Both the position numbers and the translations under genes were made by a program. Shown in pieces: positions 1 to 5,346 of a DNA stretch of 8,041 nt (its first letter is position 1; the number at the start of each line of letters is the position of its first letter). Source of the DNA: an uncultured Clostridia bacterium (GTDB lineage Bacteria; Bacillota; Clostridia; Christensenellales; CALWSW01); NCBI GenBank assembly GCA_937874755.1, contig CALNBC010000220.1, positions 1-8,041 on the forward strand, in the 5' to 3' direction. A model generated the notes under the pieces. The model ran no database searches. It worked only from the letters and a program-made list of their open reading frames with translations, and was not told the origin of the DNA.

Positions 1-42
1 CCCCATACCCCGGGGCGCCTTGGTGCTTTTAGTGTCAGTCAT
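1..42 (-). CDS. ABC exporter partner subunit, N-terminal fragment (runs off the window)
   Basis: Reading on the minus strand from an ATG at 42-40 gives 14 open codons, MTDTKSTKAPRGMG, to the window edge. A good ribosome site (AAAGGGAG, 8 nt before the ATG) lies inside the end of the upstream ABC gene, and the ATG overlaps that gene's stop in an ATGACTGA arrangement, which suggests translational coupling. A basic, Gly/Pro-containing N-terminus is common before the membrane domain in the second half of Gram-positive heterodimeric ABC exporters (family knowledge). Because the upstream subunit has a degenerate ATPase site, a partner with intact Walker B Glu and H-loop His is expected here. The identity is inferred from context, as no domain is visible in 14 residues. 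Confidence 0.62.
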   Translation of the reverse strand, partial: MTDTKSTKAPRGMG

Positions 43-1786
43 TCGCCAAACTCCCTTTCATTTGGGATTCGTAGACCTCACGGTAAATATCGCTCTTGTT
101 CATCAGTTCATCGTGGTTGCCGACGGCGCTGATGTGCCCGTCGTCCATGACGATTATCTTGTCTGCCTCCATGACGGAAGCGATTCTCTGGGCGATAATC
201 AGCTTTGTGGTGTCCGCGATGGATTCGTTCAGCGCCTTGCGGATTTGCGCGTCGGTCTTGGTGTCCACCGCGCTGGTGGAATCGTCCATTATGATGACCT
301 TTGGCTTCTTCAAAAGCGCCCTAGCTATGCATAGCCTTTGCTTCTGACCGCCCGAGACGTTCGTGCCGCCCTGCTCGATGTACGTGTCGTATCCGTCGGA
401 GAACTGCACTATGAACTCGTGCGCCCGCGCCATCTTGCAGGCCTCCACGAGCTCCTCGTCCGTCGCGTTTTCGTTGCCCCAGCGCAGGTTCTCTTTTATG
501 GTGCCGGAAAACAGCACGTTCTTTTGCAGCACCATGGAGACCTGCTCGCGGAGCGCTTCGAGGTCATAATCCCGAACGTCCACCCCACCGACCTGCACGC
601 TGCCTCCCGTAACGTCGTACAGTCTGGGGATAAGCTGCACGAGCGTGGACTTTGATGAGCCAGTTCCGCCTATGATACCCACCGTTTCGCCGGATTTGAT
701 GTCCAGGTTAATTTCGCAAAGGGTGCGCTTGTCTGCATCCTTCGAGTAGCTGAAATCCACGTTTTTGAAGCGGATGCTGCCGTCCTTCACTTCCTTGACG
801 GGGTTTTTGCCGTTGACGAGGTCGCTCTTCTCATTCAAAAGCTCCGCGATGCGGTCCCCCGATGCACGAGACACCGTCATCATGATGAACACCATGGTGA
901 GCATCATAAGGCTCATGAGTATCTGCATCGCGTAGGTGAACAGACTGGTGAGCTGGCCTGTGCTCATGCCGACGGCGGGGTCGCCGCCGCTAGCGACAAT
1001 AAGGTGCGCGCCGAACCAGGAAATCAGCAACATGCTTAAGTACACGCAGCCTTGCATGATGGGTGAGTTCAGCGACAAGAGCTTCGCCGCCTTGGAAAAA
1101 TCATCGAATATCTTTTGGGATATCCTGCCAAACTTCTTGTTTTCGTAATCCTCCCTGACGAAGGTCTTGACCACCCTTATGCCGTGAAGGTTCTCGCTGA
1201 CATTGTCGTTCAGCTTGTCGTAAGTTTTGAATACGCGGTCTACCAAAGGGTAGACCTTTCGCACTATGAGGTACAGCAGTAAGCTCATAACCGGTACGGT
1301 GCCCAGCAGTATTAACGCGAGTTGAGAGTTTATGCTAAAGGCTGCCACCAGGGCGAAAATCAGCGTCAGCGGAGCGCGGACCGCCATGCGGATGGACATC
1401 TGGAACGCCTGCTGCACATAGGTGGTGTCCGTCGTTATGCGGGTGATGATGCTCGAGGGGGATAGCCTGTCTATATTCGAGAAGGACAGGCTCTGAACGT
1501 TGGCGAACATGTCCTTGCGAAGGTTTTTGGCAAAGCCCGCTGAGGCATCCGCCGCCGTCATTCCCGCCAGCGAACCCAGCACCAACGACCCGAATGCAGC
1601 CAGAAGCAACAGCCCGCCGAGCTTCAACGTGTAGCCCATATCCCCCTTAGAGATACCGAAGTCTATGAGTCTCGCCATGAACAGCGGGATGATTATTTCC
1701 AGCACAACCTCTGCCGCCACCAAAATAGGTGTCAGTATCGCTTTCTTTTTGTATTCTCGCAAGCTGCGCAGAATCGTTTTTAGCAT
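35..1786 (-). CDS. Heterodimeric ABC exporter subunit with degenerate ATPase site
   Basis: A 583-residue fused membrane/ATPase half-transporter of the multidrug/lipid exporter type. The ATG at 1786 is preferred over one 13 codons upstream because GGAGG lies 8 nt before it. Residues 1-310 form the six-helix ABC membrane domain (hydrophobic runs near 17-40, 57-75, 138-178, 245-265, 280-303). The nucleotide-binding domain spans about 337-575: Walker A GGTGSSKST (373-381, Ser replacing the usual last Gly), Q-loop Q421, signature VSGGQ (477-481), Walker B VIIMDD (497-502) and D-loop SAVD. Catalytic Glu is replaced by Asp502 and the H-loop His by Gln533 (IIAQR). This pattern, with an intact signature, is that of the non-catalytic half of heterodimeric exporters such as TM287 of TM287/288. 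The partner starts at 42, overlapping this gene. Substrate cannot be told; drug, peptide or lipid export is possible. Confidence 0.95.
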   Translation of the reverse strand: MLKTILRSLREYKKKAILTPILVAAEVVLEIIIPLFMARLIDFGISKGDMGYTLKLGGLLLLAAFGSLVLGSLAGMTAADASAGFAKNLRKDMFANVQSLSFSNIDRLSPSSIITRITTDTTYVQQAFQMSIRMAVRAPLTLIFALVAAFSINSQLALILLGTVPVMSLLLYLIVRKVYPLVDRVFKTYDKLNDNVSENLHGIRVVKTFVREDYENKKFGRISQKIFDDFSKAAKLLSLNSPIMQGCVYLSMLLISWFGAHLIVASGGDPAVGMSTGQLTSLFTYAMQILMSLMMLTMVFIMMTVSRASGDRIAELLNEKSDLVNGKNPVKEVKDGSIRFKNVDFSYSKDADKRTLCEINLDIKSGETVGIIGGTGSSKSTLVQLIPRLYDVTGGSVQVGGVDVRDYDLEALREQVSMVLQKNVLFSGTIKENLRWGNENATDEELVEACKMARAHEFIVQFSDGYDTYIEQGGTNVSGGQKQRLCIARALLKKPKVIIMDDSTSAVDTKTDAQIRKALNESIADTTKLIIAQRIASVMEADKIIVMDDGHISAVGNHDELMNKSDIYREVYESQMKGSLAND

Positions 1787-1828
1787 ATAGTATGCCTCCG
1801 TCAAATGCATATCGATTAAACTCAAAAT

Positions 1829-1846
1829 TAGAGCCTTCCGGCTCCA
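1829..1846 (-). terminator. Possible attenuator hairpin in the ABC exporter leader
   Basis: In the minus-strand leader RNA, GAGCC-GGAA-GGCTC forms a 5-bp G+C-rich stem with a GNRA-type loop, extended to 7 bp by a G-U and a U-A pair. It is followed by an imperfect U-rich stretch (ATTTTGAGTTT). It lies 43 nt before the start codon and after the possible leader ORF. An overlapping alternative stem, TTCGGC (1854-1859) with GCCGGA (1837-1842), would exclude it. This is attenuator-like geometry, but the U-tract is interrupted, so it may be only a structured leader. Confidence 0.33.
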
Positions 1847-1877
1847 GGGGACCGCCGAAAATCCGACAGCCAGATAT

Positions 1878-1952
1878 TCACAATCCCTTTATGTTATGCT
1901 TTTTTATATGCTTTTTACCGGACAGCCCTGCAGCCGCCCTCGCCAAAAGCAT
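1878..1952 (-). CDS. Possible 24-codon upstream ORF in the ABC exporter leader
   Basis: An ATG at 1952 opens 24 codons ending in TGA at 1878, inside the predicted leader and about 12 nt after the predicted transcription start. The product begins MLLARAAAGL and continues with a basic Lys/His-rich half. A weak AAGG lies 10 nt before the ATG, partly in the presumed transcript start, so translation would be inefficient or near-leaderless. Leader peptides before ABC resistance genes can sense stalled ribosomes, and an alternative-hairpin pair follows this one. It may equally be a chance ORF. Confidence 0.22.
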   Translation of the reverse strand: MLLARAAAGLSGKKHIKKHNIKGL

Positions 1953-1970
1953 TTATGCAATACCTTATAT

Positions 1971-2000
1971 ACTATATCCCTTCCGGCGTTTTGCTGTCAA
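1971..2000 (-). promoter_or_regulatory. SigA-type promoter of the ABC exporter genes
   Basis: On the minus strand a perfect -35 TTGACA (1995-2000) is followed after 18 nt by TATAGT (1971-1976), five of six matches to the -10 consensus. Transcription should start near 1964, giving a leader of about 180 nt before the ATG at 1786. This separates the exporter from the upstream acpS operon although both lie on the same strand. Confidence 0.7.
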
Positions 2001-2090
2001 GTAAGCGCAGGTTATTTTTTATAATAATTCCGCTTTTAGTTGGATTAAGATGTTCCCGTGTTATGGAATTTAAGTCAAATTCAACACCAA

Positions 2091-2163
2091 GGCGGCAACC
2101 GGGTGGAGGGCAATCGGCAATATGAGTCTGCCGCAGTATTCAGAATTGCTAGGGGTTGCCGCC
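2091..2163. repeat. Nested inverted repeat across the 3' end of acpS
   Basis: A perfect 10-bp inverted repeat, GGCGGCAACC (2091-2100) and GGTTGCCGCC (2154-2163), encloses a second pair: GCAAT/ATTGC (2110-2114/2145-2149) stacked on CGGCA/TGCCG (2115-2119/2129-2133). The inner part has a 9-nt loop and an 11-nt one-sided bulge. The right arm encodes the last AcpS residues and the stop codon sits in the structure. No run of U follows, so it is not a standard intrinsic terminator. It could protect the acpS mRNA 3' end, or be a remnant of a dispersed palindromic element. The rest of the gap (1787-2090) holds the exporter promoter and leader plus a small AT-rich palindrome, GAATTT/AAATTC at 2066-2082. 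Confidence 0.55.
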
Positions 2164-2529
2164 CTCGAATATCGCCACCGCGATTGCCAACCCTCCCGCA
2201 TGGGTGATGGAAAGGTGAACCCGCGCCGCTCCGAGCTCGCCGAGCATATCCTTCGCCTTCTCCGAAAAGCAAAGGAAGGGTCTGCCCGAATCCTCGTGCT
2301 CGACCCACACATCTAGCAGGGACAAAGGACCTATGCCTGTGCCAAAGGCCTTGAGTGCCGCTTCCTTCGCGGCGAAGCAGGCCGCGGCGCTCTGTGCCTT
2401 TGCTACACCCTTGCCGCCGAAATAGCCGCGCTCGGCAGCGGTGAACACCCTGCGGCAAAAGGCCTCGTCTTCTATGCGCTGCTCAAAGCGCGCTATTTCT
2501 GCGGCGTCTATACCCAAGCCTATTAGCAT
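2149..2529 (-). CDS. acpS: Holo-[acyl-carrier-protein] synthase
   Basis: A 126-residue protein of normal AcpS length. It transfers the 4'-phosphopantetheine arm of coenzyme A to the serine of apo-acyl carrier protein in the cytosol, activating ACP for fatty-acid synthesis. Family motifs are present: GIDAAEIARF (6-15) with the Mg-binding Asp8, and CFAAKEAALKAFGTG (51-65) with metal-binding Glu56 and conserved Lys60. The terminal strand motif HLSITH (105-110) is also there. The ATG overlaps the end of the upstream peptidase gene by 7 nt (ATGCTAA), implying translational coupling. It is the last gene of the recX-peptidase-acpS operon, and its 3' end lies in a nested inverted repeat. Confidence 0.96.
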   Translation of the reverse strand: MLIGLGIDAAEIARFEQRIEDEAFCRRVFTAAERGYFGGKGVAKAQSAAACFAAKEAALKAFGTGIGPLSLLDVWVEHEDSGRPFLCFSEKAKDMLGELGAARVHLSITHAGGLAIAVAIFEGGNP

Positions 2530-3446
2530 GGCTGCACCGCGTCCTGCACCGCTTTTGCGGTGACCTCGGCAGCGGCGGCGAAGATAGCAAAAAGCACATC
2601 TTCACCTTCTACCGCGACCTCTCCCGTCGAAACGCCAAAGAGCGTGTCACCGTCGAAGGGCGTATGCACTGGGCGTATGGCCATTGCCAGCCCGTCATGC
2701 CCCATGGTCGCAAGGCGGTTCGCCTCTTCGCGAGTGAGCTTCGCGTTTGTCGCCACCACTCCTATTGTGGTGTTTGCGCCGGCGGCGGGCGCGACTATGG
2801 GCGAAGCTAGAAGTTTCATCGCATTCATATGCACCCCGTCCTTTTGGACTCCTGCGATTATTTCGCCCGTGTGGTGGTCGTACACGTCCCCCAGCGCGTT
2901 GACGACGACGAGGGCGGCTACCGTTATTCCACCGGGCAGCGTAAATGCAAAGCTACCTACGCCGCCCTTTTGGGAGTGCTCCATGCCGAGCAATTTGCCC
3001 ACCGTCGCCCCCGCACCCGCGCCCACCGAACCGCGCGCCACCTCAGCGTCGGTCGCGGCTTCGCAAGCGGCGTACCCCGCATTCGCGTCCGGTCGTACGA
3101 GGGAATCACCCACTGCGAGGTCGAACACCACCGCCGCGGGCACTATGGGCACGGGGCAGATACCCGAATCAAAGCCCATTCCCCGCCCGGACAACCATTT
3201 CATCGCGCCGTCCGCGCTGGCGAGCCCGAAGGCGCTCCCGCCAGAGAGCATCACTGCGTTCACCCTGTCCACGAGGTGGTAGCCGCTCAAAAGGTCGGTC
3301 TCCCGCGTACCAGGAGCTGCGCCGCGAACGTCCACCCCGCAGACCGCGCCACCTTTGAATATTATCGCGGTGCAGCCCGTCTTAGCCAAATCGTCGGTGT
3401 AGTGACCGACTTTTATGCCGCGTATCGCCGTAAGCGTGTTGTTCAT
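2523..3446 (-). CDS. P1-family peptidase (DmpA/beta-aminopeptidase type)
   Basis: A 307-residue member of the P1 (DmpA) Ntn-hydrolase-fold family, whose members self-cleave and then release N-terminal residues from amides or peptides, including D- or beta-amino acid substrates. Recognisable motifs are GVDVRGAAPGTRETDLL (37-53), VMLSGGSAFGL (65-75), GSVGAGAGATVGK (139-151), KGGVGS (160-165) and ANTTIGVVATNA (224-235). By alignment from memory with DmpA (cleaved Gly249-Ser250), Thr226 after Asn225 would be the new N-terminal nucleophile, giving alpha and beta chains of about 225 and 82 residues. No signal peptide is seen, so it is probably cytosolic. An AGGGGG ribosome site lies just before the ATG. 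It starts 21 nt after recX and overlaps acpS by 7 nt. The natural substrate is unknown. Confidence 0.94.
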   Translation of the reverse strand: MNNTLTAIRGIKVGHYTDDLAKTGCTAIIFKGGAVCGVDVRGAAPGTRETDLLSGYHLVDRVNAVMLSGGSAFGLASADGAMKWLSGRGMGFDSGICPVPIVPAAVVFDLAVGDSLVRPDANAGYAACEAATDAEVARGSVGAGAGATVGKLLGMEHSQKGGVGSFAFTLPGGITVAALVVVNALGDVYDHHTGEIIAGVQKDGVHMNAMKLLASPIVAPAAGANTTIGVVATNAKLTREEANRLATMGHDGLAMAIRPVHTPFDGDTLFGVSTGEVAVEGEDVLFAIFAAAAEVTAKAVQDAVQPC

Positions 3447-3467
3447 GATTGCCCCCTGCCCCGTTTT

Positions 3468-4118
3468 CTAGTATTCCTCCTCTTCGGAAAGCACTTCCCG
3501 AAGCACGCTGTTTATTGTGTCGTAGGAAAATCCCTTTGCTATCAGCCTTCTGGTCAGCTTGTCCCGCTTTTTGCGCGGGTCGGGCTCGCTTAGCCTGCCT
3601 GCGAGCTTCTTCGCCCAGGCGAGCGCGTTTTCTCTCTCCTGCCCGTCGTCTACCTCCGAAAGGGCTTCCTGCGCCGTTTCGCCGTCTATTCCGAATCTGT
3701 AGAGCTTGCTTGCGACATTGCGCTTGCCCAGCCCCCCGCCCTCCACCTGCTGCTTAACGTACCTTGTGGCATAGTCTTTGTCATCCACATAGCCGTAATT
3801 TTTAAGCTTTTCCAGCGTGCTTTGCACCACTTCTTCGGAGAAGCCCTTTTTTATTAGATTGCGCTCCATCTGGTTCGCGGTCCTGTCCGTCGCGGTGAGG
3901 TAATTCAGCGCGGCGTTCATCGCTTTCCTGCCCTCCTCTTCCCGCTCGAGTTCGTTCGAGAAGCTCTCGGGCATTTTATAGTTTCCCTTTTGCATGACGG
4001 AGGAAGTCCCCAGGCAGGCGTCGCAGTCAAAGCCGCAGTTGGGGCAGACGCACCTGCTTTCTGAACCTTTTTCTACCTGACCCATAAATGTTCCGCAAAT
4101 CGGACACCCACATTGCAT
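3468..4118 (-). CDS. recX: RecX-family regulatory protein with N-terminal zinc ribbon
   Basis: A 216-residue protein from the ATG at 4118, preceded by GGGAG at 8 nt; an ATG 21 codons upstream stays open but has no comparable site. Residues about 64-216 match RecX, a three-helix-repeat protein that modulates RecA filaments. Seen there are NYLTATDRTANQMERNLIKK (72-91), the hallmark GYVDDKDYA (109-117) and a last repeat ending near TINSVLREVLSEEEEY. Typical RecX proteins lack the cysteine-rich N-terminus seen here: CPICG (5-9) and CPNCG (25-29) form a CxxC-x16-CxxC zinc ribbon, with four more Cys at 3, 23, 32 and 35. A charged linker (about 51-63) joins the parts. There is no recA nearby and no Gram-positive SOS box in the promoter region. 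It is first gene of an operon with the P1 peptidase and acpS. RecX assignment is firm; zinc binding is inferred. Confidence 0.91.
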   Translation of the reverse strand: MQCGCPICGTFMGQVEKGSESRCVCPNCGFDCDACLGTSSVMQKGNYKMPESFSNELEREEEGRKAMNAALNYLTATDRTANQMERNLIKKGFSEEVVQSTLEKLKNYGYVDDKDYATRYVKQQVEGGGLGKRNVASKLYRFGIDGETAQEALSEVDDGQERENALAWAKKLAGRLSEPDPRKKRDKLTRRLIAKGFSYDTINSVLREVLSEEEEY

Positions 4119-4141
4119 GGCATTCACTCCCTTCCCCGTCA

Positions 4142-4150
4142 ATGATAGCA
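4142..4150 (-). promoter_or_regulatory. Extended -10 promoter of the recX operon
   Basis: The minus strand reads TGCTATCAT, an extended -10 (TGn plus TATCAT). Transcription would start near 4135, leaving a short leader that contains the GGGAG site of recX. No convincing -35 is seen, as is usual for extended -10 promoters. It lies about 20 bp from the oppositely directed promoter of the peptidoglycan-binding gene. Confidence 0.5.
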
Positions 4151-4155
4151 CAAAA

Positions 4156-4198
4156 CCTTCCATTGTGGTATACTGGCACATATCCTACAATCGGAAGG
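4156..4198. promoter_or_regulatory. Candidate operator: imperfect inverted repeat between divergent promoters
   Basis: CCTTCCATTGT (4156-4166) and ACAATCGGAAGG (4187-4198) are inverted copies differing by one extra base. They flank the plus-strand -10; the right arm runs into the ribosome site of the plus-strand gene and the left arm covers the upstream region of the recX promoter. A dimeric regulator bound here could control both units. No regulator is encoded in the window, so function is inferred. Confidence 0.28.
4166..4174 (+). promoter_or_regulatory. Extended -10 promoter of the peptidoglycan-binding gene
   Basis: TGGTATACT is an extended -10 (TGn plus TATACT, five of six). Transcription should start near 4181, giving a leader of about 27 nt that contains GGAAGGAG, 7 nt before the ATG at 4208. 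No clear -35 hexamer is seen. Confidence 0.55.
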
Positions 4199-4207
4199 AG
4201 AAGCCGC

Positions 4208-4942
4208 ATGAAGCATTGCAAACTGACCCTCGCGCTGCTGCTGGCATTTTGCCTGTTGTTGCCCGCCGCATCGGGCGCGGTGACCTATGGAACAAACAGC
4301 TCCGGCGAAGGCGTACACTTGCTCCAGCAGCGGCTCTCTGACCTCGATTACTTAAACTACAAGCCCACGGGCAACTACGGCAGCATGACCCGCTCCGCCG
4401 TGATGAGGTTCCAGGAATACAACGGACTTTCGGCAGACGGTACCGCCGGCGAGCAGACCGTATCGGTGCTGTTTTCCCCTTCGGCTAAGCGAATGCCCAT
4501 ACTCGGCAGCATACCCTTCGGGCCGACCGAAGGTTCGGGCACTTCGGGCGGGGCGGATGTTTCTTGGGGCGAGGTCGACTCCACGTTCCCCGTTGGGGCG
4601 AGCGCGGAGGTGGTTGATTTTATCACAGGAAAGAGCTTTACCGTCAAGGGCACGGGCGGCGCGAAGCACGCGGTGGTCAAGCCCGTTTCCGCAGCCGACG
4701 AGCAAGCCTTTTTGGACGCTTTCGGCGGCAGTGCCAACTGGTCGAAGCGCGCTGCGGTCGTCGTAGTGGACGGCAGGCGCATAGCCGCCTCTATGGCGGG
4801 TACCCCCCATGGTGAGGGCGCGTGGGCAAAGGGAGGCGGACTGTCCGGCGGGTTCGATCTTTATTTTTCGGGAAGCACCGCGGATTTTGCCAACCTTGCG
4901 GACGCGGAACACTCGGCTAACATAAAGAAAGCCACAATTTAA
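4208..4942 (+). CDS. Exported peptidoglycan-binding protein with uncharacterised C-terminal domain
   Basis: A 244-residue exported protein. The ATG at 4208 follows GGAAGGAG at 7 nt; the frame is open for 40 codons upstream but those lie across the promoter. Residues 1-24 form a signal peptide (Lys near the start, Leu-rich core, AASGA before the likely cut). Residues about 27-90 are a PG_binding_1 repeat: GEGVHLLQQRLSDLDYL, then TRSAVMRFQEYNGL and DGTAGEQTVSVLF. A Gly/Ser/Pro linker (about 100-118) leads to a domain (about 119-244) with TGKSFTVKGTGGAKH (140-154), a hydrophobic VVVVDGRRIAASM strand and GTPHGEG (198-204). From memory, a similar TGK-x-F/H-A-x-V...AASM-x-G-x-PH domain occurs in other clostridial cell-wall-binding proteins; I know no assigned activity. 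Conserved His154 and His201 could be catalytic or metal-binding (inference). Likely acts at the cell wall. A terminator lies 29 nt after the stop. Confidence 0.88.
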   Translation: MKHCKLTLALLLAFCLLLPAASGAVTYGTNSSGEGVHLLQQRLSDLDYLNYKPTGNYGSMTRSAVMRFQEYNGLSADGTAGEQTVSVLFSPSAKRMPILGSIPFGPTEGSGTSGGADVSWGEVDSTFPVGASAEVVDFITGKSFTVKGTGGAKHAVVKPVSAADEQAFLDAFGGSANWSKRAAVVVVDGRRIAASMAGTPHGEGAWAKGGGLSGGFDLYFSGSTADFANLADAEHSANIKKATI

Positions 4943-4959
4943 GCTGCGTTGAGCAGCTT
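4941..4959. repeat. Palindromic repeat, copy 1
   Basis: AAGCTGC-GTTGA-GCAGCTT is a perfect 7-bp stem with a 5-nt loop. It begins within the TAA stop (4940-4942) of the peptidoglycan-binding gene. A second copy differing only in one loop base lies at 5143-5161. Confidence 0.75.
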
Positions 4960-4970
4960 GCAGGGCGTCA

Positions 4971-4992
4971 AAAAAGGTCTGCGGACCTTTTT
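4971..4992 (+). terminator. Intrinsic terminator of the peptidoglycan-binding gene
   Basis: AAAAAGGTC-TGCG-GACCTTTTT is a perfect 9-bp stem with a 4-nt loop, ending in T residues on the plus strand and beginning in A residues, so it could work in both directions. It lies 29 nt after the stop codon at 4942. The G+C core is only four pairs, so it may be moderate in strength. Confidence 0.68.
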
Positions 4993-5022
4993 CGCCGGTG
5001 GGTTTTCGCTTCGCGCAGGGTA

Positions 5023-5046
5023 ATTTCGGTCACTTATGACCGAAAT
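5023..5046. repeat. Perfect 10-bp stem-loop
   Basis: ATTTCGGTCA-CTTA-TGACCGAAAT is a perfect inverted repeat with a 4-nt loop and no U-tract. It is one of the series of palindromes in this gap; function unknown. Confidence 0.7.
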
Positions 5047-5053
5047 ATTACGG

Positions 5054-5082
5054 CAAAACTGACGCGCATGTCGCCAGTTTTG
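5054..5082. repeat. Perfect 8-bp stem-loop
   Basis: CAAAACTG (5054-5061) and CAGTTTTG (5075-5082) are perfect inverted copies with a 13-nt loop that can add three GCG/CGC pairs. On the plus strand the right arm carries four T residues, which could make it a weak terminator. Confidence 0.6.
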
Positions 5083-5091
5083 ATTTAAGCT

Positions 5092-5109
5092 CAGGGACTC
5101 CGGTCCCTG
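5092..5109. repeat. Perfect 7-bp stem-loop
   Basis: CAGGGAC-TCCG-GTCCCTG is a perfect stem with a 4-nt loop, directly after a TTTAAGCT octamer. No U-tract follows on either strand. Confidence 0.65.
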
Positions 5110-5142
5110 TAACCCCGGGGATGGAGTTTTTCGACAGTCTGT

Positions 5143-5161
5143 AAGCTGCGCTGAGCAGCTT
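5143..5161. repeat. Palindromic repeat, copy 2
   Basis: AAGCTGC-GCTGA-GCAGCTT repeats the 19-nt palindrome of 4941-4959 with a single T-to-C change in the loop. It is preceded by TTTTTCGACAGTCTG and followed by an AT-rich stretch. Sequence shared between the copies is confined to the palindrome and the preceding T.AAGCT, which fits a mobile or dispersed short palindrome better than a segmental duplication. Confidence 0.75.
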
Positions 5162-5204
5162 AATAATAAGGTATTGACGCCGAAGTAAGGCGCTTTTTGA
5201 ATAC

Positions 5205-5250
5205 GCTCCTCTTTGCAAAACCCGGCATACTGTCGGGGGCAAAGGGGAGC
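5205..5250. repeat. Long 46-nt stem-loop
   Basis: GCTCCTCTTTGC (5205-5216) pairs with GCAAAGGGGAGC (5239-5250), 11 Watson-Crick pairs and one T-G, enclosing an inner CCCG/CGGG stem (5221-5224/5234-5237). A weak CGCC/GGCG hairpin followed by CTTTTT lies just before it (5179-5197). From memory, AAGGGGAGCTG-type sequence with its complement occurs in dispersed intergenic repeats of some Clostridia; this was not checked. Confidence 0.62.
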
Positions 5251-5269
5251 TGTTTGGCTTAGTTGATGC

Positions 5270-5309
5270 TTTTACGAGCGTAAAAAAGACCAGACCGAAG
5301 TTGACGGTC
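5270..5309. repeat. Two small adjacent stem-loops
   Basis: TTTTAC-GAGC-GTAAAA (5270-5285) and GACCG-AAGTTGA-CGGTC (5293-5309) are both perfect inverted repeats, 6 and 5 bp. Each alone could arise by chance; they are listed because they continue the dense series of palindromes. Confidence 0.4.
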
Positions 5310-5346
5310 GATACAGGTGTTCGCCCATGTTTAAGCTATAGCAGCA

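Noticed and set aside
2560..3593. Long plus-strand open frames (240 and 254 codons) antisense to the P1 peptidase
   Set aside because: They mirror a well-conserved gene with clear family motifs; their products are low-complexity Ala/Pro/Arg-rich with no recognisable domain or ribosome site. They arise from G+C-rich third positions.
4119..4207. SOS (LexA) box upstream of recX
   Set aside because: No GAAC-N4-GTTC-like sequence is present in the divergent promoter region.
4352..4912. 186-codon minus-strand frame opposite the peptidoglycan-binding gene
   Set aside because: Arg-rich shadow product without domains; the plus-strand gene has signal peptide, PG-binding repeat and ribosome site.
5048..5242. 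64-codon minus-strand frame in the hairpin-rich gap
   Set aside because: Runs through three palindromes (5054-5082, 5092-5109, 5143-5161) and most of a fourth (5205-5250), and has no recognisable product; more likely repeat sequence than a gene.
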